Part shown: in pieces, positions 37,024 to 49,310 of the stretch | Position numbering within the stretch: the stretch's first letter is position 1 | How the letters are laid out: every line of letters begins with the position of its first letter | NCBI GenBank assembly: GCA_030141605.1 | Contig: JAQGDQ010000056.1 | Span: 722,510-786,509, forward strand | Direction: 5' to 3' | Length of the DNA stretch: 64,000 nucleotides | Source of the DNA: Tubiluchus corallicola | Lineage: Eukaryota; Priapulida; Priapulimorpha; Priapulimorphida; Tubiluchidae | The notes under the pieces: model-generated | The model's database searches: none | What the model was told of the DNA's origin: nothing | What the model saw: the letters and a program-made list of their open reading frames with translations, nothing else | Made by a program: the position numbers and the translations under genes

Positions 37024-40000
37024 ATGGATAACTCTATCAGAGAATCAGATATTAAAGTTGAAAAAAGCAGAGAAAATGACAGTTCGTTTTGGTTAGAAGA
37101 TCTTCAAAACAAAGGTGAGTCAGCTCATGTTATCCAACACAAATGCAAACTATATACCCATTACTGGCCTTAGCTGCAAACTACTAAAAAAACTAAAATA
37201 TGGCATGAATCTCACAAACGTCATTATCATAGAACAATTTGTAAATTCCCTGAAGGTATAATGAGAAAAAATTATATGAAGTCGAACGATCGGTTTGAAG
37301 GGAATCATGCCTGTTAACACAAAAGTGTCTACCCAGACGGCGTAGTGTAACGGTTACGCGTTTGATTTCCGTCTTGGAGGTCGTGAGTTCGCGGCCGGGT
37401 CATACTGAAGACTTTAAAAATAGAAATTGTTGTTGCTTTGGCGATTGGTATTTAGGGAAGAAGCGGGCTAAAGGCAATAAGCTCTTTGAGCATGTGTTAA
37501 CAATAATTGTTATTATAATTATTATAATGTATAATATATCACAATAGTAATTATTAACCAATCATAATTACAAAAAAAGAAAAAAGCCACAATGATATCT
37601 GGTGTATGTCTGCAGCTACTTTTCATAACTTCATTTTTCGTCAGATTTGGGCAAAAATGATCATGTTATGAACGCAGATTGGATGAGTTCTACTAGCTTG
37701 GATAGTACCAGTCAATTGATTTATAAAGTGGACGATAACCCGCCTATATATTTAGCCATCATTTTCGGACTTCAGGTACACTATATTTTGTTAAACTTTT
37801 CAACCTAATTTTTAATTAGAAAAAATGTATAATTGCAAGAGTTTATGTCGACGGTAGTAGTAAATATTAGATGTTGTTCACTTTCTGCTTAACCTTTAAA
37901 ATCCGAGTCATTTCGAAAATTAAGCGCAGTAAGTGTAAGGTCACTATGGTGCCTAATTTTTTAAATCAGGTGTTACAAATAAGAAATAACTATCTGGAAT
38001 GTTGACGGTTTAACAGTGGTTAGTGTTAAAGCGTTTCGTGCAAGGTGGTTGTTTCATTGAAGAATATTCTAATAATTTCCGCAACCTATTAATTTTTATT
38101 GCAGCAACTATTCGTCTGCTTTGGCGGGATCTACACGTCTCCGGTAGCTACTGCTAATCTTATCTGTGCTGAGCATAATATTGCCTTGAAAGTAAAAATG
38201 TTTAGCAGTATGCTTATCGTAGTGGCAGTTGACTCAGTTCTTATGACAGCTTTGGGTATAAGGTGCAACATTTTTCACATATAATAACAATTTTTATTGT
38301 CTTACTATGAATGTCTTGCACTAGATACAGCGATAGATTGATGGTAACATTTGACGCATGCGCCTAGCTATATAATACGTATAACAAACTGTATGTCAAA
38401 ATGGAGATTGTGAAAGTTTTTAATATATATGTATATACTACAGGCAATGTGTGAAATCGGGTGTTCTATAGAATGCCTAGGCATTTCATAGAGTGTCAAA
38501 ACAAACCAGGTAAAGTGTCTAAAATAATTCCTTCTACACTTTTTCTAGGTATAATATATAATGCAAACGCTTGTTTGGGCACAGTGTGTAATTATTAGAT
38601 TCTGTATACTTTTTCTAGGCATTGTTACATTAAGGTAATTTTACTTTAGGTAATGTGCGAATTTGAATTCGGTTGGTTGGTAGTTTGATGATAGATTGAT
38701 GGATACAAAAGGTAGACGGACGGACGGAGAGAGAAACACAGATGCAAGCCTTATGGCCTGCTATATCGGTTATACTTTGAAAATTGCTTTCATTAAAAGG
38801 TCTAATACTAAATTATTGCGAAAAATTTATTCGCCTTACATAAAATTTCTATTACTAATCTCTTCTTCCAGATAACACCAGTGGTATTATATTTAAATTG
38901 CGCTCAACATTCAAAATTGTGTTTAAGCTCTAAGCCTTGTGCAAAATTTCGAAAAAAAACTAAGAAGATTTTACGAAAACAGCCTTCATAAATCCGTATG
39001 CATGTACTGCTAACAATGTTCCTACGCACAAATAATAGTTCCTAAGAACTCTAATGAATCTGCCCTCCCTTTCCTAGATATTGAAAATACTCAATCTGAT
39101 TGAGAACATGTCAGAATGGTGACGTTGCACCAACCACCAGCTTAGTTGGGTAACGGCGCATTCAGACTTGCGGCGTGTTTTCTCTCGCTGACGTTAATTA
39201 GCCAAGTAACTCGCCAGAATGTCCAGATTAGAAAGGAAAACTTGTGAATTATTCTTCTTTATTCGCTGCCAGAAGTATCAAGAGAAACGCGCACATAAGC
39301 GTTCACTCTAGACAGTAACTTGAAACAACTGTCGGACAGTTTGCAGTAACTTGCTGACAGTAACTCGCAAATCAGTTCAAAGTTCAGAGAAAAAATTCGC
39401 GACAGAAAACTCGCTTGTCTGAAGGAGTCGTTGTATGCATCCATACAATGCCTAGGTAATGTATAAAATATCTAGCAAAAGTTCCAATCTACAGAAATTA
39501 TGTTCAGTTTACACATTGCCAAAGTCAATTTACGCATTTTATATAAATTCTCCTACATTATACAAAATATCTGGGCAAGGTATGAAAGAGTTGCGGCAAA
39601 AGGGTTTATTTCACATTTTTCCCGAACAGCATAGGCATTATATCAAATGCTTAGGAATTTTATAAAATGTCTAAATTTTACACATTGCCTGTAACGTACA
39701 TAAATAAATTATCACTATCATTATATAATTACATGAAGATTTGTAAATTCAGATACAAAATGCAGTATCAAATTGACAATATATTGGAAATTAAAGAAAT
39801 CCTTGTTGTGATAAACCATCTCTTTATTTTTACTTATGGATGTCTAACACTATTCATCAATTTCTAAAGCTGCTGATTGTTAAGAAGTCACTAAAACGAT
39901 TTTCAAGTACTTACTCTTTACAGACTTCCCATAATTCAAGGAGCCGCTTCGTCGTTTATCCCTGTAACCACGTCATTGATGCAACTAAAAGAATGGCAAT

Positions 40001-43000
40001 GTCCACAAAATTGTAGGTGCCAATATTGATATATACGTTATTTCGCAAGTTTTTATTCCTTTTTGTTGACAAGTTTTATAATATCAGGAATAATATTGCT
40101 TTAAATTTGTAATTTTCTTCATTAGACGTTTTGGCATCTGATTTTTAATTTTTAAAACAATTTATAATGAAATCACTTTTTATTGATTTAAGAGATGTCT
40201 ATATAATTATTACAAATATGTATTTGGTAAAGATGAAAAATGTGTGAAAAATTGGTGACTTAATTAAATTATGTTTTTCTGCTGTATTTGAATGCAAACT
40301 TTAACAGTTGTATTTCATAACATGTCCTAAAGTCAACGATTTTGACATACTGTGCCTTATGAAATAAACCAACAAATTTATAACAATGTAGGCCAAACAT
40401 GTCCGTTTACAGTGCGCACTTATCATGCAATATTCAGCATAAATATGTTTTATGCTTTAAGTTAGTTTGTTTTATTTAATCCAATAATCTTCCTGGTTTG
40501 AAAAAATGCCACTTAGTGCCAGAAAATACACGTTTATTTTTCAGTTTCCTTTTTGCCGTTCGAACAACAAGAGGAAGAAGCTTTGATAAGATTACGAGAG
40601 GTATTTGCAAAAGCATTCTAAAAAAATTGCACTATTCTTTGCATCTTCAACGAAGTAAGCTCCTTAAGTTTATCCCTTGAAGCTTTATTTCGCTTTGGTA
40701 TAATGCTGCCAATATAACTGATTGTATATATTAAGCTCAAGTTGAAGTAAAATAAATTGCCCCAATTATTGCCAGCTATATTGCGCAATATACTGAATAT
40801 TGTGCAATGGTGTTGAGAGTCTGTATACGCGTTATTGACGATTTAATAATTTTAATTATTCTTTTTGTGTGATATCGTGTGTGCGAAACAAAAGGTTATT
40901 GTTATTGTTCAATGTTATTGTTAATATTGTACATGCGCATGCTCCCTAAGATATTGTTTACCTATGAAGTATTATTCATTGGCAGAAATTTCTAGGCAGT
41001 AATTAGAAATGTGCATGTAAAAAGCAAAGCATTTTTCAACAGTTACAGTAAATATTCATAAAAGCGCTTAGGATGTTTCGACTCGTGATATCTATAATTT
41101 AATCTTCAGCTAAATATGAGACAGGCGTTATAATACTATTTTCCAAAATATATTTTGTTAAAAGATCAGTGGAGCTTTAATGACGGCCTCAGCAGTGCAG
41201 ATTCTAATTGGAATGCTTGGACTGATTGGCTACGTACTGAAATTTATTGGACCGTTAACTCTAGCGCCATCAGTGGCCTTAATAGGGATTAATTTATACC
41301 AAGTGATTAACGATATGTGCGAAAAGCAATGGGCGATAGCAATGTTGTAAGTATGCATTAAAAATCATGTTGGGTAATCGTATTAGAAACTTCACCCCTT
41401 TTAGTTCTACGTGTAAATATTTTATTTACAGTTCAATACATTTGGTTTAAATTCAACACTTGGAGGTAAAGGTGGTAGCGGAGCGGTGGTAGTTGTTATT
41501 ATCATTACTATTTTAATAATAAATAATTAGATTGTTAATCTAACCAAGATATTTCATATCAATAAATCTGCAAATTAATTAATTCTTATTCTTTTACAGC
41601 ACCGTATTTGTTGCTTTGATATCATCGTTGTGCATTGGAAACAAGCTTCAGCTCCCTCTTCCAGATTTAAACGCCAATCGTTCAAGCAGGAGAAAAGTGT
41701 TTCATATTCCAGTTTTTACGGTGTTCCCGGTGAGAAATATAAAATACTCATTAACATACTTTTCTAAACCTGGAGCGCCCTAGACTTATTTTTCGTTGAG
41801 TGCTACTTTAACTGCAAAAAAACACAAATCTATAAAGTGCTTCTGCTTCAAAATCAAGCGCCCAAATTTGCGCGAAATATAAAAACGAAATATTATTAAG
41901 GTATTATCAGAGTCAAGTCTTTGAGTGACCTGAAATAATTTTGATAGGTGATATACATTTTGACAAATAGTAGGCGGTAGATGCAATTTAACATTAGACG
42001 TATGACGGATAGGATATTCCATTGACACAGAGAGTAGGCTAATGGTTATACTAATCGCTGACTCAACAGAAAGCATCTCAAATTCACAGCTGAGTTGTTT
42101 TTTTAATATCTCAGATTATGTTTGGATTGACAGCAGGGTGGATTTTATGTGGAATTCTTACAGCAGCCAACGTGTTTCCCGATGATCCCGCAGAAGATGC
42201 TTACTGGGCAAGAACTGATGCTAATGTTGAGTTTGTATCAGGTGCTCCTTGGTTTGCTGTTCCTTACCCAGGTAAAAGCATTCTAAAAGTGAAACTGATT
42301 CTGAGATATAGAGTTACTGCATGTAATAATCATTTCGCTCACATTTATACGGATCACAGACGAACTGTAGTATACGAGGTGCATTCCAGAAGTTTTGAGA
42401 ATTTTTTAGGAGAGGCATTCATTTATTTCAGGAAAAACAAAACTCAGGTCTCCTTCAAAATAGGATCCCCCGAATTGGATGCAGTCTTAAACAGCCCAAA
42501 TGCAAACGGTTTTCCACTTGAGGTTCTTCTAGCATTAAGAATCAATTACGTTCTTCTTTCATAATTAATCGAAAAATATTTTCTTGTTTGTGGAGTTTAG
42601 GCAAAGCTTAGTGTTTTCGTATAATGACGAATATAAGTGGTCAAGTGGTATTGTCCCATAAAAATATTTAATTAACAATTTTCATTTGTAGAAGCAAATT
42701 TTCGTTTTATCGGTTAAAGGGTTTTCTAAAAGGGTTATGCAATATAACAAGGAACATCAGCTAAACTCAAAACTGAATGGGGAGGAGATCCAAACTTGGG
42801 TTATTTATACTAACCCAAATGTGTGGGAGTTGACAGATTTCGAGGGATAGCTGGTGACCTTGCGTAGGTAGTACAAGATCAAATTAAGGTTAAATTACAA
42901 CTGAGAAACTATGCATGCAGAGTTGAGCAGCCACAGTTAGATAATCTGCAGTATCATGTGGGAACAGATTTCAGAGGGAAAGTAGGGAAGCATGTGCCTT

Positions 43001-46000
43001 GGAGTCGGTGGTTCGGGTGAATCAAATAATGAACGAACACGAAACAGGTAGACAGAGAGCACAAAACTGCAAATATAAAACATCGAAAAACAACTTAAAT
43101 GAACTTATATATAGCATTAAGGTTAAGCTCTCCTATAGTCTTGGTTCACTTTCCATTTCGAAAAGATACAACAATTAATTACATTGTACAGGCCATTTTG
43201 CCCCACTCTTATATTAATTTATCAATATTGTAGTGAATATAAATGCTCTTAACAGTGATCAAACTTACAGGTCAATTTGGACGCCCAACCCTAGGCGTGG
43301 CTTCATTTGCTGGTATGCTTGTGGCAGTCTTTGCTGGCATTGTCGAGTCAGTTGGTGATTACTATGTCCTTTCAAGCATCTGTGAGGTGCCTGTTCCACC
43401 TAGCCATGCTGTCAATAGAGCTGTGATGACTGAAGGAGTTGGCTGTTTCTTAGCTGGAGCCATGGGTGGTGGCGTTGGTTTGTCGTCATATAGCAATGCC
43501 ATTGGTGCTGTCGCTCTGACTAAGGTAAAACAGCTGCTAATGATGAAATTAAATAGGTTGTTAACATCTGTGGTACTTTATCAGGAAAATTTTGATTGAC
43601 ACCGACGACACCTTTGTAATTATTTTTAAGATGGTGCAAGGATATTTGCCAGATTGTTCAGCTCCAGTGCTTTAGAAAAAAAACTAGGTTAATTTGCTCG
43701 TCACTTGCCTGGCATTATTTAAATTAGAGTATAGGTAATAGTAGGAACAAAAACTTAATAGGTTTAGCATCGGACGAAACTAGATCAGACCAATAAAAGC
43801 ACTTGTTTTGTCATGTGTCATCAATTAATTGTTTACGGAGGTTGACTATGACGCAATTTGCTTCGTGCAAAAGTTGCCGTGTGCGGGAAATTTTTGTCTG
43901 AGATGGTTTGCGTCAGACAGTTCTTTGAAGACAGATTTTTTACTGTTCTGCTGGAGATAGCTTTTTAGTTGAATACTGTGATTATTTACTTTATCGCACA
44001 CGCCACAGATAAACATTTTTTTCTGCAGGTAACTTGCCGAAGTCAAATTTACACGGCATCAATGATCATGATAATTTGTGGGTTGCTGCCTAAGGTTGCT
44101 GCAGCTATTAATACAATGCCCCTACCCGTAACAGGAGGAATTTTCTTCCTAGGCATGGCTATGGTCTCTGCTGTTGGTATTAGCAGCTTGCAGCATATTG
44201 ATTTGAGCTCATCAAGAAATCTCACTATATTAGGATTAAGTATTCTAATTGGAATCATGATGCCAGAGTACGTTAAAGCTAATCCTGACGCATTCAATAC
44301 GGGTAAGTGAACATCATCAAGAAAATATACATATTACAGCATTATTTACATTTGCATCACAGGCGTGGTGATAGCTCAGCGTGGTCTTGGTCACGGGGTG
44401 TTTGAAGCACTTCGATTTTCGGTCTGGCGGTTCCACATGGCGGCGCATTGGTACAAAATGTGTATGCTACCATAACACTAACACGTGGTTAGTAACTACA
44501 CGCGTGCTTTTTCTGGCAATTCGATTGGATAAAAACGCACTGTTGAACACACGCGTCGTTCGTGAAAAGATGTATTGTTTTCTCGTAATTCGATTGGGTG
44601 AAAAAAGGCATGTGTATTTCAGTTAACGACTCCGACTTCATTTTCCCGGCTCCTTTTGAGACCGTACATTCGAAAAATAATGTATGTTTTTTCTGTAGTT
44701 CACACGTTGTTTCGAAAGCCGTGGTTTATCACAAGAATCCAAGTATTTTTTAAATTTTTACCCAATATTGGGCGGTACAACTTGACATCAAGTGCAAAAA
44801 AAGGCTTTACCCAGTGGCTTTTACGTACTAGAATCCCTAGCACGATCTTACTGATATTTAAGTTGCTTTTCGTTGTAAGATTATGCAAGTGTTTTGTAAC
44901 GTAATCATCTATCTTTTCAAAATTTAAAGTGGCGTAACAACTGTCATAAAACTGCATGTCATATAGGCAAAACTCACTCTACATTATCATCTTAAGAACA
45001 AAGACAACATAAAAAGGAATTACTAGGAAACACTCAGGCTGACTAGATATCCAAATATAAGTGTCGTTCAGCGATTCCAGTTCACATGAAAAAGGTAAAT
45101 AATTAATTTAGACAAGTGAACTTTTAACAATTTACACGGTGGAAAATGTGGAACTTTCTTTTTGAAACAAGTGTAAGAGACACACTGGGAGGGGGCTATT
45201 GTAAGTAAGTAAGTAAGCAATTTATTGTCATTATAGCATAATACATACAATGAAATTTATGTGGTTTTACGTACTGCAATAACTTATGGCAACAACAAGC
45301 AGATTAACACAAATAATTCAATCAGTTGTACAGTGACAAAGAGAATTAATAGTCGGGATTTACTGAAATTTACTGTTGATGGTGCGAATTGCAACGGGAT
45401 AGAAAGAATTTAAAGTTCCTGTGGTATTAGCGTTAATTGAGCGGAATCTACGACCAGAGAGGAGCAATTCAAAATATTTATTACCTGGATGGAAGTCATC
45501 TTTCATGATAACTTTCGCTCTCTTTGCGACCCTAGTTTCATATAAATATGCCATAGATTGCTGTTCAACTCCTATAATTTTGAGGCGGATTTAACAACTT
45601 GATGAAGAGCATTGCGATCTCCCTGCGTGGTAGCGCCATACCAAACAGCGAGGAATGTTGTTAAGACGCTTTCAATTACTTCACGATAAAAACTCTCCGT
45701 CACGGCAGGGGCAGTCTTAAATGATTTGAGTTGTCTTAAAAAGTACAAACGCTGGCGGGCCTTTTTTACGCAACAGAGCACATTTGCTTCCCTTTTAAGA
45801 TCATCTGAAATTTTTATTCCCCAAACTTTGAAATCTTTAACAATTTCTACAGCTGTATTGCTTATAAGCAAAGGTGCTTTTCCACCAGTCTCTTTTCTAA
45901 AATTCACGATAATTTTTTTGTTTCTGAAACATTCAGTTCAAAATATATTCTGTTCGCACCATCGTGTTAAATTTTGAACTTCCTGAAAATAATTAGTCTC

Positions 46001-48729
46001 GCTTTACTGCAAATAAGGCCTGCCAGTGTGGTATTATCAGGGAATTTTACCATCATAGTATTTTGGGAAGATACTTCACAGTCATATGTAAACAACGTAT
46101 ATAGGATTGGAGACAGGACGCACCCTTGAGGAGCTCCTGTATTAACAACCTTAGAAGTTAAAAAAGTGGTAGTGTTTCCATTAATTATCTTGACGATCTG
46201 TGGTCGCCCTGTCAAAAAGTCAAGTACGAAATTACACAGCCAGTCAGGTATGTTAAGTTCCGTCGTTTTATAATACAATTTTAGTGGCAGAATAGTATTG
46301 AAAGCTAAACTGAAATCAACGAAAAGGATTCTGGCATAACAATAACGTTTATCAAGGTGTGTTAGTTCATTATGAACAACAAGAGCTACAGCATCATCTG
46401 TGGAACGATTAGCACGATATGCAAATCGAAATGGGTCCAAAAATGGTGAAACAGCAGATTTTAGGAAATGTAAGATCAAACGCTCTAGTGTTTTGCTTAA
46501 CATTGATGTTAAAGCCGCAGGTCTGTAGTTATTAAGTGTAGTAACTGGGTTTCTCTTTGGCACAGGAATTACGATAGATTGCTTAAACTGTTTAGGGAAT
46601 TTACAAATGCTTAAAGACCAATTATAAATATGAGTAAAATATAGGCAAGTTGATTTGAGCAGTATCGTACATGCCGCGGTGTTACACGATCTGGACCTGC
46701 CGATTTTTTAACTTTCAGTTAGGCAAACTGTCGTTGCACATTGTTTTCTTGTATAACAAGAGATGGAGTGTTATTGCAAGTGGACGTACTGAAATAATGT
46801 AATAATGATCCCGTTTGTTTGTCAAAACGACTATAAAAATTATTTAGTTTATCCGGTAAAGTTAAAGTGTGTTATTGTGTTATTAGACACTGCTTCATTT
46901 TATGCCTTTTATGTTTTGATTAAAATCGGCCTATTAAGGCCAGTGTGAACCTAACTTAATAAATTTTAATTTTGTAGTCAAGGTGGCTCCATCTAGCTGG
47001 AAAGTTTAAAGTGTGAGCATTGACCTAGTTATGTTTTCATTATGCTGTTCTGTAGTATATGTGAACGACGTGTCTTGTGCAAGCTAGCGAAATTTATCAT
47101 TAGATATATGCCGCAACGAAATAAGTTTATTTCTATTAATTTTTATTTTGATTTATTCATTGATATTTTTGAATGGACTAAATAACTGTCAATCTAACTA
47201 AACTATGTAACTTTTCATAAAATTAGGCAATGTCAGTCACTTTTGCTTTTCTATTTTAATTTAAATATTGCAGAAATAAAGATCAGTGGTTTACATGAAA
47301 TTCAACTGAGACTTTGAAGATTTGTCATAAATGCCTCTGAGAGACACTAACACGGCCCATAAAAATTGCATCAGACCCTGAAACAACACAGTTTGCTATA
47401 GGGCCAGCTTTGCGGCAACATCCATGGCGAAAAAAGGCGTTTTCGAAGACAGTAGCTTTTCAAAAGCTCTCGTCGTTTCTTCAAAAGCTCGTATCGGTTT
47501 TCTAAAGCCTTGTTTCTTTCTTAGGAAAATGAAGGTGGAGGCTCATTATCCAATTACGTTTCAAGAAAAACGACACACACACCCTTAAAAAAGAGACGTT
47601 CCTTTTGTCCAATAAAATAGCGTGAAAAACTGTACTTCATTTCATAGACACGTTGTTACTTGGGCGGGAATAGGAAACCTGTGTTGAGTTCTAAAAGCAC
47701 CCTTGTAGTTACTATGACACGCTTGAGTCGCTCGCGCAAATGACCCGCATTTGGCACTAATTCCCCGTCACAGTTTCATTCGATGCGCATGTTGTGGGCT
47801 ATTTTATCCCGCACAGGGAGACATGGCTGAAATACCGCTGCTGGTTCAGTGTCTCATCCTAGAGGCATAGCCTTGATAATCAGTCATGTTCTGTAGGATT
47901 TGGAATTGCATAAAACTATTGTGTAAGCGTGGAAACTGTCTAAAGCGGAAATTCCTTCCACTTCAAATGTCTAAACTATTTATATGAGTTTATAAATTGA
48001 TCAAATAGACTTGAATGGGCAAAAAGTACTTAAATGATTGGGTTTCTTCAGTCTTCAATCTTGATAAGACAACATGACCGTCTATGATTGGTTACAAACG
48101 CTAATCGGCGAAACCTGAAGTTTTCTGAACTTTCAGTTTATCAGCCGAGTCTCGAGGATGTGTTGGTGAGCTGCCCACTTCTACTTTTTTACAAAAAAGA
48201 TCTTTCCTAAAACATGCCACACATCTTTGGTAAATAATATTTTAAACAGGATGCTGTATATTTACTACAAATGTCACTTCATTTAACTGTTTGGAATATT
48301 TGTGAAAGAAGAGATTCTTCTAGTAAGTATGACTCATTGATTTTCAGGTGTATCTGAGATTGACCAGATTGCATCGATGCTGCTTTCTATGGGATTTTTT
48401 GTTGGTGGATGTGTAGGCTTTGTCTTGGATAATGCAGTGCCAGGTAAGACATGATTTTACCCTGCATATTTGCTGTATTTTACTGAATATGCGCCTGTCG
48501 GCTATTTAGTTAAGCAAGTATTTCATACTAGCTAACTCCTGAGCATTATCGTCGTCGTTGTCGTCATTATCACCACAAGTACCACCACTACCACCACCAT
48601 AATCATCATCATCACATCGTTTTCGTCGTCGTCAGCGTCATCATCATCATCGTCCATCGTCCATCGTCCTCCGTCGTCCTCCATCGTCATCCATCGTCAT
48701 CCATCGTCGTCCATCGTCGTCCATCGTCG

Positions 48730-48788
<59 letters not shown>

Positions 48789-49310
48789 TGTTCATATTCA
48801 TTTTCATCATAGTCAAGCGCAACAACGATGGCAAAAGCTTCATCAGCAACAGAACAGCAAAAGAGATAAATAAGAAAACAAGCAACAAGAACAGCTACGA
48901 TGACAACAATAATGCAAAATATATAATTAACAAAAAATAAATAAAGATATAAAAATAATATAATAAAGTGTGAAAATCCTCTGCTGGGTAAATGTACTGC
49001 GTGTGCCATAGGCAAAGGTTTGTCATATCATCCAATTGCATTTATCTGTTTTTATCTGTTTTTTACTATTACAGGCACGCCTAAAGAAAGGGGACTTATT
49101 TTTTTGTGCCAGCCAAATGAAACAACTAGGAAAGACAAAACAAGACTGTATGATTTGCCTTACGTCTCAGATTTTCTAGGAAAGTGTTTTATTTCAAAGT
49201 TCATACCATTTCTGCCTCATTACGAAAGGAAGAATGAAGAAAATGACATTGAGCTGAATGACAGTCGTGATGGTATTGTTAAACAAGACAGCTGCCAAAC
49301 ACGCCTTTAG
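37024..49310 (+). CDS. SLC23-family nucleobase/ascorbate transporter, gene 2 (12 exons, 617 aa)
   Basis: Paralogue of the gene at 11446-30752, same predicted role. Exons: 37024-37114, 37645-37775, 38105-38262, 39924-40012, 40545-40600, 41165-41346, 41600-41729, 42115-42271, 43271-43524, 44029-44302, 48348-48443, 49075-49310. All junctions are GT-AG and in phase. Eight of the nine internal exons from 38105 on have exactly the same length as in gene 1 (158, 89, 56, 182, 157, 254, 274, 96); the other is 130 versus 124. Landmarks: YKVDDNPPIYLAIIFGLQ, LPIIQGAASS, ESVGDYYVLS (Glu357), NAIGAVALTK (407-416) in place of the family signature, SSRNLTILG, FVLDNAVPG. Another in-frame ATG exists at 36964; 37024 is preferred because the extra 20 residues have no counterpart. 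The N-terminus is acidic and hydrophilic, as in gene 1. Confidence 0.9.
37333..37535 (+). mobile_element. tRNA-derived SINE in intron 1 of SLC23 gene 2
   Basis: GGCGTAGTGTAACGGTTACG (A-box region) and GAGTTCGCGGCCGGGTC (B-box region) have tRNA spacing. A short body and a TTATTATAATT-type tail follow. The AT repeat tail and mismatched acceptor stem argue against a functional tRNA. Confidence 0.6.
38451..39691. mobile_element. Non-autonomous DNA transposon filling SLC23 gene 2 intron 3
   Basis: The left end reads CAGGCAATGTGTGAAAT and the right end is the reverse complement of CAGGCAATGTGTAAAAT, so terminal inverted repeats of at least 17 bp differ at one position. Inside both ends, further TAGGCATT/AGGTAATGTG-like motifs recur, as in subterminal repeats. 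The 1.24 kb element has no transposase frame I recognise and occupies most of the 1.66 kb intron (38263-39923). The superfamily is not clear to me. Confidence 0.6.
42272..43270. other. SLC23 gene 2 intron 8, no gene
   Basis: The reading frame continues from the exon into this intron for about 97 codons before a stop, but the extension has no SLC23 similarity, and the acceptor at 43270 joins in phase. Confidence 0.6.
44364..44640 (+). mobile_element. Possible tRNA-derived SINE in SLC23 gene 2 intron 10
   Basis: GGCGTGGTGATAGCTCAGCG resembles a tRNA 5' end with A-box, and TCTGGCGGTTCCAC may be a decayed B-box. Downstream, the phrase AATTCGATTGG-TGAAAAA is partly repeated (near 44519 and 44587). 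Weak evidence. Confidence 0.35.
45199..46870 (-). mobile_element. 5'-truncated LINE (L2/Rex1/CR1-like), reverse transcriptase remnant
   Basis: On the minus strand the frame runs from about 46710 (KSAGPDRVTPRH) through IPVPKRNPVTTLNNYRPAAL, LFVDFSLAFNTI, NTGAPQGCVLSPILYTLF and FPDNTT to the post-RT blocks VWGIKISDDL, KARQRLYFLRQLK and ESVLTTFLAVWYGA. It ends with FHPGNKYFELLLSGRRFRSI. These are reverse transcriptase motifs in order, but the catalytic (F/Y)ADD is FPDN and the frame is broken, so it is dead. The 3' end (low coordinates) has a TGACAATAAATTGC signal and a tail of ACTT units (45201-45217), as in L2/CR1-group elements. It lies in intron 10 of SLC23 gene 2. Confidence 0.85.
46871..48347. 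other. Rest of SLC23 gene 2 intron 10, nothing recognised
   Basis: Some further LINE sequence may extend into the first part. Around 47425-47510 there are repeated AAAAGCT-type and self-complementary words, but no clear element. Confidence 0.35.
48541..48788. repeat. (ATC)n / (CCATCGTC)n repeat array in SLC23 gene 2 intron 11
   Basis: A GTC/ATC-rich start, then tandem CCATCGTC-type units (48651-48730), then pure ATC to about 48787. Intronic. Confidence 0.95.
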
